A stretch of 64,000 nt of DNA, from the NCBI RefSeq assembly GCF_916619195.1, contig NZ_CAKAKL010000004.1, positions 124,001 to 188,000 on the forward strand, given 5' to 3'. Origin of the DNA: Inquilinus sp. Marseille-Q2685. Lineage in GTDB: Bacteria > Pseudomonadota > Alphaproteobacteria > DSM-16000 > Inquilinaceae. Each line of letters begins with the position of its first letter. Within the stretch, counting starts at the first letter, position 1. Positions 8,659 to 16,681 of the stretch are shown piece after piece. Below the pieces are notes generated by a model, which saw nothing but the letters and a program-made list of their open reading frames with translations, was not told the origin of the DNA and searched no databases. The position numbers were made by a program, and so were the translations under genes.

Positions 8659-9582
8659 TCAGCCGAGCGCCAGCCGGGGCGCCCGCGGCTCGGCCCGGGC
8701 GCCGTAGCGGCGGATCATGTCGGCGCAGAAGGCGGCGAACTCCTCCCTGTCGACCGGCGGGCTGGTGTGGTGGGGCATCAGACCGCGATGCTCCGGCGTG
8801 AAGCAGAAGGTGACGGTGACGTCGAAATCGGCCAGCGCCTCCATCTGCCGGTCGAACCAGGCCAGGGCGTCGGGCCGGAAGCTGTCGGCCCAGGACAGGC
8901 CGGTGCGGAGGGTGGTGACGCCGAGCCGCTTCATCCAGGCCACGGCGTCGTCCAACCGGTGGTCCTGGTAGTGGAACCACTGGCACAGGCCCAACGCCGG
9001 GGCGTGCCGGGCGAAGCGCTCCAGCGCCGGCTTCGGCGTGCCGTCCTCGCGCAGGAGGCCCATGTAGAAATGGCGGTAGTAGGACGAGCCCTCGGCCTCC
9101 TTGTGCCGGGTCGTCGCCTCCCAGGCGCTGGGCAGGTCGTACAGGCTGTACCAATGGATCCGCGGCGTGCGGCCGACGAGAAGCTCGGCGGGGCGGTCGA
9201 GGCCCCAGGCCTGCACCTCCTCCGCCCCGAAGCTGGAGACGCCGACCTCGCTGACCCAGACCGGCAGGTCGGTAACGGCACGGATCTCCTCCAGCTTCTC
9301 CGGCCATTCCCCGATCTGCCACAGGTTCCAGTCCAGCGGGAAGCCGTGCACCGCCACCGCGTCGAGATGGTCCAGCACGCCCCGCCGCTTCATGCCCTCG
9401 ATGAACACCGGGTCGATCGGCGAGATGCCACCCAGCACCTTCGGGATGTCCGGGTTCTCGGTGGCGATGGCGTCGGCCGCGGCGATCGCCATGTCGGCGA
9501 ACAACGCCCAGTCCGGATCCAGCTCGCGGTCCCAATGCGACTTGTTGTTGGGCTCGTTCCAGATCATCGCCGCTTCGATCAT
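8659..9582 (-). CDS. Glycosidase-like TIM-barrel protein (clan GH-A motifs in permuted order)
   Basis: A 307-residue protein annotated in relatives as beta-xylosidase-like. The N-terminus has the acid/base motif of clan A hydrolases, WNEPNN, at about residues 8-13. The nucleophile-type motif WVSEVGVSS lies near residue 114. The C-terminal part instead looks like the first strands of such a barrel: LGVTTLRTGLSWAD, then VTVTFCFTPEHRG, then IRRYG. That part normally precedes the NEP motif, so the chain appears circularly permuted. It has no signal peptide. Start is the ATG at 9582, overlapping the methyltransferase stop by four bases. It could trim or transfer a sugar of the operon product; whether it still hydrolyses is unknown. 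Confidence 0.75.
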   Translation of the reverse strand: MIEAAMIWNEPNNKSHWDRELDPDWALFADMAIAAADAIATENPDIPKVLGGISPIDPVFIEGMKRRGVLDHLDAVAVHGFPLDWNLWQIGEWPEKLEEIRAVTDLPVWVSEVGVSSFGAEEVQAWGLDRPAELLVGRTPRIHWYSLYDLPSAWEATTRHKEAEGSSYYRHFYMGLLREDGTPKPALERFARHAPALGLCQWFHYQDHRLDDAVAWMKRLGVTTLRTGLSWADSFRPDALAWFDRQMEALADFDVTVTFCFTPEHRGLMPHHTSPPVDREEFAAFCADMIRRYGARAEPRAPRLALG

Positions 9583-10340
9583 GCATGCCTCCCGCGGTTC
9601 GGATAGACGGCGCCCTCCCCTTCCGGCCGGCCGGCGGGGCGGCAGAGATAGACCTCCGGCTCCGGATGCGCGGCGATCTCGAAGCCGGCGCTGCGCAGCA
9701 TCGCCTCGACGCAGGCGCGGTTCGGCACCCACCAGTTGGTCGGGTCGTCGGCGTAGCGGTGCTCGATGAAATGCAGCTTCGGGAAGTCTGGCCGGTCGAA
9801 CAGCGCCTCGTTCCAGAACGGGTAGTTCGGCTCCAGCGGCGCCACCTCGGGGCTGCCCCGCTGCATCGACTGGAACACCATCAGGTCGCGGACCACGTGC
9901 TCGCGCACCAGGTCGAGCGCCAGCAGCGGGTGGCGCAGGTGGTACAGCACGCCCATGAACAGGACGATGTCGAAGCGCTCGCCCAGCGCCGCCACGTCGT
10001 AGACCGAAAGATGCCGGAACTCGATGTCGAGATCCGCGATCTCGGCGGCGAAGCGCGCCTGGGCCAGGTAGCTGTCGTCGAAATCGACGCCCAGCACCCG
10101 GTCGGCGCCGCGGCGCTTCATCTCCAGCGAGTAGAAGCCGCCGTTGCAGCCGATGTCGAGCACGGTGCGGCCGCGCAGGTCCTGCGGGATGGCGCCGGCG
10201 AAGGCCCTCCACTTCACCGCCGGGTAGTCGCCCAGGAAATGGTCGGGGGCGGTCGCGACCCCGTCGAGGTCGATGTTGTGGAACCAGGGGCCGAGCGCCT
10301 CGGCCCGACGGCGGATCTCCTCACCGGACAGGCGTGCCAT
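9579..10340 (-). CDS. CmoB-like SAM methyltransferase (family I recall as TIGR04290)
   Basis: A 253-residue methyltransferase. The SAM site is VLDIGCNGGFYSLEMKRRGA, followed by VLGVDFDDSYLAQARFA and FMGVLYHLRHPLLAL, all close to the pattern of CmoB, the tRNA wobble-uridine carboxymethyltransferase. The rest differs: there is no CmoB N-terminal domain, and a distinct FWNEALFDRPDFPKLHFIEH segment follows. I recall a family of this kind that travels with glycosyltransferase and glycosidase genes in scattered proteobacteria and has no assigned substrate. It is co-translated with the glycosidase-like gene and lies 13 bases after the nucleotidyltransferase gene. Confidence 0.88.
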   Translation of the reverse strand: MARLSGEEIRRRAEALGPWFHNIDLDGVATAPDHFLGDYPAVKWRAFAGAIPQDLRGRTVLDIGCNGGFYSLEMKRRGADRVLGVDFDDSYLAQARFAAEIADLDIEFRHLSVYDVAALGERFDIVLFMGVLYHLRHPLLALDLVREHVVRDLMVFQSMQRGSPEVAPLEPNYPFWNEALFDRPDFPKLHFIEHRYADDPTNWWVPNRACVEAMLRSAGFEIAAHPEPEVYLCRPAGRPEGEGAVYPNRGRHA

Positions 10341-10353
10341 GATCGCGCCTCCG

Positions 10354-11151
10354 TCACTGCTGATAGCGAATGGGGCTGCCGTAGGATCGGCCCGCCGGCC
10401 GGCCGGTGGTCACGCGGGCCTCCGACGCCGCGGCATCGCCGAGCAGCCCGATCGCCGCCCGATAGCCGTTCAGCGTGCCGACATCGACATAGGACAGGCC
10501 GGACCGGACGCCGACGGCCGTGCCGCCTTCGGCCAGCCAGGCATTGACCAGCGTGCCGATGTACTCGTCCCGCCGGCCGCGCCGCAGCCACAGCGCATGC
10601 AGCTGCCGCAGCACCGCGCCCGGCATCTTGAAAGCGCCCCAGATCCAGCGGCTCCCGGCATCGGGCTGCTTCACCTGGATCTCGCGCACCGCCCCCTGCC
10701 CGTCCAGCACCACGGCGTCGAAGAACTCCGGATGGTCGACCGGGAACAGCAGGAAGGACAGGCCGTCCTCCGGCAGGTCGGCGAAGCCGTCCTTCGGGAA
10801 CCAGACCGTGTCGGGCAGGCCGACCAGGACGGGCTCATCGGGCCGGATCAGCGGCAGGGCGCGGAAGATCGCGTCGCACAGGCCCGAGGGCTGCGGCTGC
10901 ACCACATAGGCGGCGGCCGCGCCGCCGTAGTCGCTGCCGTAATATTCCAGGATGTCCGACTTGCCGGGGGCGATGACGAAGCAGATCTTGTCCGCCCCAG
11001 CCTCGATCATCCGTTCCAGCAGGTATTCGCTGACGGCGCAGGGGCGCTCCTCGCCGCCGTCGATCCGGCTGCCGACCGGCAGCAGCTCCTTGGAGAAGGC
11101 CAAGGGCTGGATCCGGCTGCCGCGTCCCGCGGCGGGCACGATGCCCCACAT
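10354..11151 (-). CDS. Sugar-1-phosphate nucleotidyltransferase
   Basis: A 265-residue nucleotidyltransferase of the RmlA/GalU type. It carries the activation loop GRGSRIQPLAFSKELLPV at residues 9-26, with the conserved Arg and Lys that bind the nucleotide. ICFVIAPGKSDILEYYG and a substrate segment around LVGLPDTVWFPKDGF follow. The Ser in GSR replaces the usual Thr. The expected reaction is NTP plus sugar-1-phosphate giving NDP-sugar plus pyrophosphate in the cytoplasm. In this operon it would make the activated sugar for one of the two glycosyltransferases. It is three bases from the upstream glycosyltransferase stop. The exact sugar cannot be read from sequence. Confidence 0.88.
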   Translation of the reverse strand: MWGIVPAAGRGSRIQPLAFSKELLPVGSRIDGGEERPCAVSEYLLERMIEAGADKICFVIAPGKSDILEYYGSDYGGAAAAYVVQPQPSGLCDAIFRALPLIRPDEPVLVGLPDTVWFPKDGFADLPEDGLSFLLFPVDHPEFFDAVVLDGQGAVREIQVKQPDAGSRWIWGAFKMPGAVLRQLHALWLRRGRRDEYIGTLVNAWLAEGGTAVGVRSGLSYVDVGTLNGYRAAIGLLGDAAASEARVTTGRPAGRSYGSPIRYQQ

Positions 11152-11154
11152 CGA

Positions 11155-12246
11155 TCAGGCCTCCATGGCAATGGGTGGCGCCGGCCGCGCCGAGGCGAGC
11201 AGCGCCTCGAGATCGGCGGCCCGGCGGTCGGAGGTGTGCTCGTCCAGCACGCGCTCGCGGGCGGCGGCGCCGACCCGGCGCAGCTCGGCGTCGGTCAGGT
11301 CCAGCGCCGCCAGCGCGTCCTCGGTGCCGCGGGCCAGCAAGATCTCGCGGCCGGGCGCGAAGAACTCGTCCAGCCCGGGCCAGGCGTCGCTCAGCACCGG
11401 CGCGCCGCAGGCCGCGGCCTCGAACAGCCGGCCGGACGGGCACCAGCCCATCCCGGCCATGGCGCGGCGGGGGACGTTCAGGGTCAGCCGCGACGAGGCG
11501 TAGAAGGCCGGGTGGGCGCCCGGCGCCAGATGGCGCAGGAAGTAGATGTTGCCGCTCCCCGGGGAGCTGTCCGGGGACTGCGCCCCGGCGATGACGAAGC
11601 GCAGGCCGGGCCGCCGCCGCGCCGGCTCGACCAGCAGGGCCTCCAGCGCCGCCTGCCGGTCGGCCGCATAGGTGCCGATATAGGACAGATCGCCGGCGAA
11701 TTCGGGCCGCGGCGGCGCCGGCCGGTGCACGTCCGGGTCGACATGGCCGTAGAGCGGCACGGCCAGGCGGGCGCCCAGGCGGTCGCGCAGTGCGTCGAGC
11801 GCGCCGCCGCCGGTGTAGCTGAGGACGATGTCGAAATCGGCGAGGCCGCGCGGGCCGAGATAGGTCAGCGGCTGCCCCTGCTCCAGCCGCTCCAGCGTCA
11901 CCGGGGTGTCGAGGTCGTAGAAGACGTGCAGCGGCCGCGGCGCGTCCAGCACCAGCCGGGTCGCTTCGACCCCGTCCGGGCAGAAGGAGGTGACCATCGC
12001 GGCGTCGGCATCGGCCAGATGGCGCGCCGCCAGACCTCGGACCTCATCCCAGCCCGGATACAGCACCAGCTCGCCCTGCTCCAACGCGTAGAGGTCGCGG
12101 GCGCCGGCGTAATAGGGCACGTCGCGCTCGAAGAACACCACCCGCCAGCCGCGGCGCGACAACGCCCGGATCAGGCCGCGCCACAGCGTGGCATGGCCGT
12201 TGCCCCAGGAGGAGCTGACGGTGAGGCCGAACACGACGAGCTTCAT
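11155..12246 (-). CDS. CgeB-like glycosyltransferase (Glyco_trans_1_2 type)
   Basis: A 363-residue GT-B protein. The N-terminus reads SSSWGNGHATLWRGLIRAL and GWRVVFFERDVPYYAG, features of the CgeB/spore-maturation group. The donor domain has LSYIGTYAADRQ, a basic linker, then FYASSRLTLNVPRRAMAGMG and GRLFEAAACGAPVLSD, the phosphate-binding and ribose-binding region of this group. It has no signal peptide. Sitting between the nucleotidyltransferase (3 bases) and the phosphatase (9 bases), it is the second glycosyltransferase of the operon. This suggests a product with at least two sugars or alternative acceptors. Confidence 0.86.
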   Translation of the reverse strand: MKLVVFGLTVSSSWGNGHATLWRGLIRALSRRGWRVVFFERDVPYYAGARDLYALEQGELVLYPGWDEVRGLAARHLADADAAMVTSFCPDGVEATRLVLDAPRPLHVFYDLDTPVTLERLEQGQPLTYLGPRGLADFDIVLSYTGGGALDALRDRLGARLAVPLYGHVDPDVHRPAPPRPEFAGDLSYIGTYAADRQAALEALLVEPARRRPGLRFVIAGAQSPDSSPGSGNIYFLRHLAPGAHPAFYASSRLTLNVPRRAMAGMGWCPSGRLFEAAACGAPVLSDAWPGLDEFFAPGREILLARGTEDALAALDLTDAELRRVGAAARERVLDEHTSDRRAADLEALLASARPAPPIAMEA

Positions 12247-12255
12247 CGCGGCCCC

Positions 12256-12852
12256 CTAGTCGACGGTCTCGTTGAGGCCGAGCAGCCGGGCGCCCCAGTC
12301 GCCGATGGCGAGCCGGGTGATCGAGGCGGGCGCGATGTCGAAGCGCGGCCATGCATCGATCGCCAGGCCGAGATGGTGCAGCACCGCCGCCTTGATCACG
12401 TCGGCGTGGCTGACCAGGGCGACGCAGCGGCCGCGATGCTCCTCGACCAGCCGCTCCATCAGCCCGAGGACGCGCCGCTGCACATCCAGCATGGTCTCGC
12501 CGCCGGGGGTGCGCACCAGGCTGCGCACGGCGTTCCAGCGCTGCCACAGCGGATCCTGCTGCAGCACCTCGAAATCGCGGCCGGCCCAGCGGCCGAAATC
12601 GATCTCGTCCAGCTCCGGCGCGGTCTCCACCGTCCGGCCGCAGGCCACGGCCAGCGCCTGGGCGGTCTGCTGTGCCCGTTCGCGCGGGCCGGCGAGGACG
12701 GCGTCGATACGCTCCAGCCGCAGGCGCTGCGCCAGGCGCTCGGCCTGCGCCCGGCCAGCCTCGCCCAGCACCACGCCAGGCATCCGGCCGGCCAGGAAGC
12801 CGCCGACATTGTCGTGCGCGGCATGGCGCAGCAGCAGGAAGGTGGTGGTCAT
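12256..12852 (-). CDS. Histidine phosphatase (phosphoglycerate mutase-like)
   Basis: A 198-residue histidine phosphatase. The phosphohistidine motif is LLLRHAAHD near the N-terminus, where the usual RHG is RHA. The second catalytic His is in [11 protein letters not shown]. An acidic residue in [11 protein letters not shown] and an Arg in [11 protein letters not shown] complete the pocket. Members of similar size include alpha-ribazole phosphatase and phosphoglycerate-mutase-like sugar phosphatases. The ATG overlaps the inositol-3-phosphate synthase stop by four bases, so it is coupled to that enzyme. It may dephosphorylate inositol phosphate or the phosphorylated glycoside, the step left to an unidentified enzyme in mycothiol synthesis. 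That role is inference. Confidence 0.88.
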   Translation of the reverse strand: MTTTFLLLRHAAHDNVGGFLAGRMPGVVLGEAGRAQAERLAQRLRLERIDAVLAGPRERAQQTAQALAVACGRTVETAPELDEIDFGRWAGRDFEVLQQDPLWQRWNAVRSLVRTPGGETMLDVQRRVLGLMERLVEEHRGRCVALVSHADVIKAAVLHHLGLAIDAWPRFDIAPASITRLAIGDWGARLLGLNETVD

Positions 12853-13946
12853 GCCGTTCCCGATTGCGGGTCGCCGGCGATGAAGCGCAGCGTCCGCTCC
12901 CGCGCCACGGCGTCGGTGAACTGCTGCGGCGGCGACTTCATGAAGTAGCTGGACGGACCGACCAGGGCGCCGCCGATGCCGCGGTCGAGGCCGAGCCGGG
13001 CGCAGCGCACCGCGTCGATCACGATGCCGGCGGAGTTCGGAGAATCCCAGACCTCGAGCTTGACCTCGGCGTTCAGCGGCACGCCGCCGAAGGTGGTGCC
13101 CTCGAGCCGGATATAGGCCCATTTCCGGTCGCTGAGCCACGGCACGTAGTCGCTGGGGCCGACATGCACGTTCTCGGCGGCGAGCGGGATGTCGAGCTGG
13201 CTCATCACCGACTGGGTCTTGGAGATCTTCTTCGATTCCAGCCGTTCGCGCTCGAGCATGTTCTCGAAATCGGTGTTGCCGCCGAAATTCAGCTGGTAGG
13301 TGCGGTCCAGCCGCACGCCGCGCTCGCGGAACAGGTTGGTCAGCATGCGGTGGATGATGGTGGCGCCGACCTGGCTCTTGATGTCGTCGCCGATGATCGG
13401 CAGGCCGTGCTCCTCGAAGCGCTGCCGCCATTCGGGGCGGGAGGCGATGAAGACCGGCATGCAGTTGACGAAGGCGCAGCCGGCCTCCAGCGCCCGCTCG
13501 GCGTACCATTCGGCGGCGTGCTGCGACCCAACCGGAAGATAGGAGACGAGGACGTCGGTCCCGCTTTGCCGCAGGACGCCGGCGACGTCGGCCACCGGCT
13601 CGTCCGACTCCTCGATCCGGTCGCGCAGATACTTTCCGAGGCCGTCCAGAGTGTTGCCGCGCTCCACACGCACCCCCGTCGGCGCCACATCGGCGAAGCG
13701 GTGGGTGTTGTTCGGCGGGGCATAGATCGCCTCCGACACATCCCGGCCGACCTTGCTGGCGGCGACATCGAAGGCCGAGGCGACCTCGATATCGCCGACG
13801 TGATAGCCGCCCAGCTCAATGTTCATCAGCCCCGGCGGCGGCTCGTTGCCGCCGGGTGTGTCGCGGTAATAGGTCAGGCCCTGGACGAGCGACGAGGCGC
13901 AGTTGCCGACGCCCACGATTCCCAGGCGAATGGGTTTCGAGCTCAC
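12849..13946 (-). CDS. ino1: Inositol-3-phosphate synthase, short bacterial type
   Basis: A 365-residue enzyme converting glucose-6-phosphate to inositol-3-phosphate with NAD. The Rossmann motif is [15 protein letters not shown] at residues 9-23. Later family blocks include [48 protein letters not shown] with the catalytic Lys, and [11 protein letters not shown]. The length matches the actinobacterial enzyme of about 367 residues, not the 500-residue eukaryotic form. It is first in the ten-gene operon and has a perfect EcfG-type promoter 87-112 bases upstream of its ATG. De novo inositol synthesis is uncommon in alphaproteobacteria, so its stress control and its partners are notable. Confidence 0.95.
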   Translation of the reverse strand: MSSKPIRLGIVGVGNCASSLVQGLTYYRDTPGGNEPPPGLMNIELGGYHVGDIEVASAFDVAASKVGRDVSEAIYAPPNNTHRFADVAPTGVRVERGNTLDGLGKYLRDRIEESDEPVADVAGVLRQSGTDVLVSYLPVGSQHAAEWYAERALEAGCAFVNCMPVFIASRPEWRQRFEEHGLPIIGDDIKSQVGATIIHRMLTNLFRERGVRLDRTYQLNFGGNTDFENMLERERLESKKISKTQSVMSQLDIPLAAENVHVGPSDYVPWLSDRKWAYIRLEGTTFGGVPLNAEVKLEVWDSPNSAGIVIDAVRCARLGLDRGIGGALVGPSSYFMKSPPQQFTDAVARERTLRFIAGDPQSGTA

Positions 13947-14032
13947 GCTTTCGACTCCCTGCGTTGCGGCGCGGGTCGGATCGGGAGAGGCCGGGCCGGG
14001 GCGGCCCGCCGAACGTATGTTCCTGCTGGGCC

Positions 14033-14058
14033 AACGGCATGATCGGAAGGCCGGTTCC
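14033..14058 (-). promoter_or_regulatory. EcfG-type general stress promoter of the ino1 operon
   Basis: Read on the minus strand the site is GGAAC, 17 bases, CGTT, a perfect match to the consensus of the alphaproteobacterial general stress sigma factor. The -35 element lies at 14058-14054 and the -10 element at 14036-14033. Transcription would begin near 14026, leaving an untranslated leader of about 80 bases before the ino1 ATG at 13946. It sits in the 144-base gap after the sigma gene, so the operon can be transcribed on its own. Confidence 0.75.
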
Positions 14059-14090
14059 GGCCGATTCCGCGCCGGCCGGGAAATTCGCCC

Positions 14091-14594
14091 CTACCAGGCG
14101 ATGCCGGTCTCGTGCCGCAGATGCTCGCGGGCGCGGCCGAGGCGGGAGCGGACGGTGCCGATCGGGATGTGGAAGGCGTGCGCCGCCTCCTCATAGGAAT
14201 CGCCGTTGATCGCGACCGCTTCCACCAGCTCGCGGTGGTGGCGCTGCAGCCGGTCGATGGCGCTGCCCAGCCGGGCGAGGTCGAGGACATCGTCCTGGCT
14301 CGGCGGCTGCGGCCCGTCGAAATCCTCGGCCGGCACGGCGACCAGCCGGTTGCGGCGCTCGAACTGCGACAGGAACACCCGCTTCATCACGACGCAGAGC
14401 CAGCCGGCGATGTTGGTGCCCGGCTGCCACAGGTGGAACTTGTTGTAGGCGCGCAGCAGCGTGTCCTGCAGCAGGTCCTCCGCGTCGGCGCGGTTGCGGG
14501 TGAGGGATCGCGCATAGCGCCGGAGCTCGCATATCACCGGGGCGACGACGGCGGTGAATTCGGCGCGATCCATGGCACGACGTTGGTCCGGCAT
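14091..14594 (-). CDS. ECF RNA polymerase sigma factor (EcfG/ECF15-like)
   Basis: A 167-residue sigma factor with only regions 2 and 4. Region 2 contains RYARSLTRNRADAEDLLQDT and then WQPGTNIAGWL, the sequence pattern seen in EcfG factors. Region 4 has the helix-turn-helix SYEEAAHAFHIPIGTVRSRL. The ATG at 14594 is chosen because AAGGGA stands eight bases before it; the next ATG at 14573 has none, and longer in-frame sequence upstream is AT-rich and non-coding. No anti-sigma gene (NepR type) is adjacent, so it is likely an EcfG paralogue rather than the primary stress sigma. Its position directly upstream of a stress-promoter operon fits that. Confidence 0.88.
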   Translation of the reverse strand: MPDQRRAMDRAEFTAVVAPVICELRRYARSLTRNRADAEDLLQDTLLRAYNKFHLWQPGTNIAGWLCVVMKRVFLSQFERRNRLVAVPAEDFDGPQPPSQDDVLDLARLGSAIDRLQRHHRELVEAVAINGDSYEEAAHAFHIPIGTVRSRLGRAREHLRHETGIAW

Positions 14595-14678
14595 GGGGTC
14601 TTTCCCTTCGACACTGGATGCCGCCCGCATTGAACGAAACGATCCGAGGCGACAATAATTGCGAGGAACATAAGAACT

Positions 14679-14703
14679 AACCTCGCCTTCAAAACATAGT
14701 TCC
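14679..14703 (-). promoter_or_regulatory. Possible stress-type promoter of the sigma gene
   Basis: On the minus strand the sequence reads GGAAC, 16 bases, GGTT, one base away from the EcfG consensus (CGTT) with correct spacing. It lies in an AT-rich stretch and is about 85 bases from the sigma ATG at 14594. It would imply autoregulation or control by the primary stress sigma factor. The single mismatch makes this tentative. Confidence 0.35.
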
Positions 14704-14856
14704 GGCATCGAATTTATTATCAAATGATAAAAAAGATATTCGACTAACAAATGTTTTCTTCATCACCATCCAAATAAACATCCCCCTCAAGTCCGCAGCT
14801 CGACGGAACCATCGGCAGCACTGGGCCATTCCAGAACTGTAACCCCCTATACCCCG

Positions 14857-15117
14857 ATGGATCGCCCGGTCATGACAGTCGTCCGCTTTCCCGATCTCCA
14901 GGCCCCGGAGGCCGAGCACGTCTCCTGCGACCAGTGGGGGCGGCCGATGTTCCGCTTCATCGTCGAGTATCCGCATCTGAGGACGCCGTCGGGCCGGGAC
15001 CGGGTCTGGTCCGCGACGATCTGGGCCTATGACCAGGAAGACGCAGAGGCCCGGCTCGCCGCCATCCGCAGTGCCGGCCGGCTGTCCGGCCAGGTGCTCG
15101 AGACCGGGCCCTGGTAG
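14857..15117 (+). CDS. Small conserved-looking hypothetical protein, 86 residues
   Basis: Function not recognised. The frame has the same strong G/C third-position bias as surrounding genes, which supports real coding. The product is soluble-looking and mixed alpha/beta, with two Trp-rich spots (DQWGRPMFRFIVEYP and WSATIWAYDQEDAEARLAAI). It has no signal peptide, membrane segment or Cys pair. No good ribosome binding site precedes either the ATG at 14857 or the one at 14872, so the start is open. It is divergent from the sigma gene across a 260-base AT-rich region. Confidence 0.55.
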   Translation: MDRPVMTVVRFPDLQAPEAEHVSCDQWGRPMFRFIVEYPHLRTPSGRDRVWSATIWAYDQEDAEARLAAIRSAGRLSGQVLETGPW

Positions 15118-15167
15118 TCGCGACGTCGCCGCTCACAGACCGTTGGAGATGCGCTGGCGTGAGTCGG

Positions 15168-15244
15168 CTGGCGGTGGTTTCGAGAACCGGCGCGCCGCGG
15201 ACGTTATAGTCCGTGAGCACCGGAAGCGGAGAAACCGCCGCCAG
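15168..15244. repeat. Inverted repeat between convergent genes
   Basis: Fourteen-base arms at 15168-15181 and 15231-15244 are complementary at 13 of 14 positions. They enclose 49 bases that hold a second small hairpin (CGGAC, GTTATA, GTCCG). It lies between the ends of two convergent genes, so a bidirectional transcription barrier is possible. There is no T-run on either strand. Confidence 0.35.
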
Positions 15245-15277
15245 ACGGCCGCGCCAGTAGCATTTCCAAACGGTCTC

Positions 15278-16492
15278 TTACGCCTGAGGCTCCAGCTTCA
15301 CCTTCAGCCAGCCGGGCTCGCGCCGGTCGAACGCCTCGAACGCCTCGATCGCGCTCCCGATCGGGTCGACCTGGGTCAGCATTGCCGCCGGGTCGATGAC
15401 GCCGGAGCGGGTCAGCTCGACCAGATGCGGGATGTATTTCCGGTGATTGCAGTTGCCCATCTTGACGGTGAGATTCTTGTTCATCGCCTCGCCGATCGGG
15501 AAATGCTCCGCCGCCAGCGGATAGACCCCGATGATGCCGAGCGTGCCGGCCTTTGCCAGGGCCGTCACCGCCCAAGCCAGCGCCTGGCTCGGCGCGTCGC
15601 CCGGCTGCCACTGCCCGTCCCGCGGATGCGCGTCGGGCGCGATCTCCTCGACCTCCTTCTCGAAAGCCCGCTTCTTCTCCTTCGCCTGCCGGGCCGCCGG
15701 GCCGTGATGGGCATGGACGGCATCGACACCCACCGCGTCGATGACGCGGTCGACGCCGATGTTGCGGGTCAGGTCGAGGATGGTCTGGACCGGATCCTCG
15801 CGCTCGAAGTTGATCGTCTCGGCGCCCTGGCGCCGGGCCATGGCCAGGCGGTCCTCGTGCCGGTCGACGGCGAAGACGCGCCCGGCCCCCATCAGCTTGG
15901 CGCTGGCGATCGCGAACTGGCCGACCGGGCCGCAGCCGAACACCGCGACCGTGTCGCCGTCGGTCACCTCCGCCAGCTCGGCGCCGAACCAGCCGGTCGG
16001 GAAGATGTCGGACATCAGGATGGCCTGGTCGTCGCTGACGTCGTCCGGGATCTTCACCAGGCCGACATGGGCGAAGGGCACGCGTGCCTTCTCCGCCTGC
16101 AGGCCCGGGATGGCGCCGTTCGCCTCCGGCCCGCCGAAGAAGGCGGTGCCGGCGCGGTTGCCGCCGGGATTGGCGACGTCGCACTGGGCGTAGTAGCCCG
16201 CCCGGCAATAGGCGCAGCTGCCGCAGGCGACGGTCGAGGGGATGATCACCCGGTCCCCGACATCGATGTTGCGGACCAGGGATCCGAGCTCCTCGACCAC
16301 GCCGACGCCCTCATGCCCGAGGATCGTGCCCGGCTTCATGCCGGAGACGGTGCCGCGCACGAAATGGAGGTCGGTGCCGCAGATCGCCGAGGCGGTCAGC
16401 CGCACGATCGCGTCCGTCGGTTCCTCGATCCGCGGCTCGGGCACGTCGTCCAGACGGATATCGCCGATGCCGTGAAACACCACTGCCTTCAT
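15278..16492 (-). CDS. Zinc-dependent alcohol dehydrogenase, formaldehyde-dehydrogenase-like
   Basis: A 404-residue medium-chain dehydrogenase. Catalytic zinc ligands are in CGTDLHFVRG and GHEGVGVVE. The structural zinc site is CGSCAYCRAGYYAQC with four Cys. The NAD-binding motif is FGCGPVGQFAIASAKLMGA. The extra insert after DAVGVDAVHAHH (charged, about 30 residues) is typical of the glutathione-independent formaldehyde dehydrogenase-like subgroup. The ATG at 16492 is preferred over 16498: AGGAG stands seven bases before the former and only one before the latter. It likely oxidises a small alcohol or aldehyde adduct; the substrate is not certain. Confidence 0.92.
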   Translation of the reverse strand: MKAVVFHGIGDIRLDDVPEPRIEEPTDAIVRLTASAICGTDLHFVRGTVSGMKPGTILGHEGVGVVEELGSLVRNIDVGDRVIIPSTVACGSCAYCRAGYYAQCDVANPGGNRAGTAFFGGPEANGAIPGLQAEKARVPFAHVGLVKIPDDVSDDQAILMSDIFPTGWFGAELAEVTDGDTVAVFGCGPVGQFAIASAKLMGAGRVFAVDRHEDRLAMARRQGAETINFEREDPVQTILDLTRNIGVDRVIDAVGVDAVHAHHGPAARQAKEKKRAFEKEVEEIAPDAHPRDGQWQPGDAPSQALAWAVTALAKAGTLGIIGVYPLAAEHFPIGEAMNKNLTVKMGNCNHRKYIPHLVELTRSGVIDPAAMLTQVDPIGSAIEAFEAFDRREPGWLKVKLEPQA

Positions 16493-16681
16493 GACCATGC
16501 TCCTTCAGGGATCTGCCTGGCCAATCGGGATCGGCCGCGGTCGGTTCCTCCCGATCCGGCCGGATGCGGCGCCTCCCGACAGGACCGCCCAAGGCTGATG
16601 GCGTGCCCGCAGCCCGCGCATCGGGGAAACCGGATCCGGAGACGGTCCGTTCACCAGGGATCAGGTTGAGGAGGTGTCGGC

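Noticed and set aside
4857-13946. A complete mycothiol pathway
   Set aside because: No MshC-type cysteine ligase is present in the window, and the operon has extra methyltransferases, a glycosidase-like protein and a nucleotidyltransferase. So the product is probably not mycothiol itself.
16626-16651. GAAAC-N17-CGTT before the avidin-like gene as a stress promoter
   Set aside because: The -35 element has one mismatch (GAAAC for GGAAC); kept out of the promoter list for lack of certainty.
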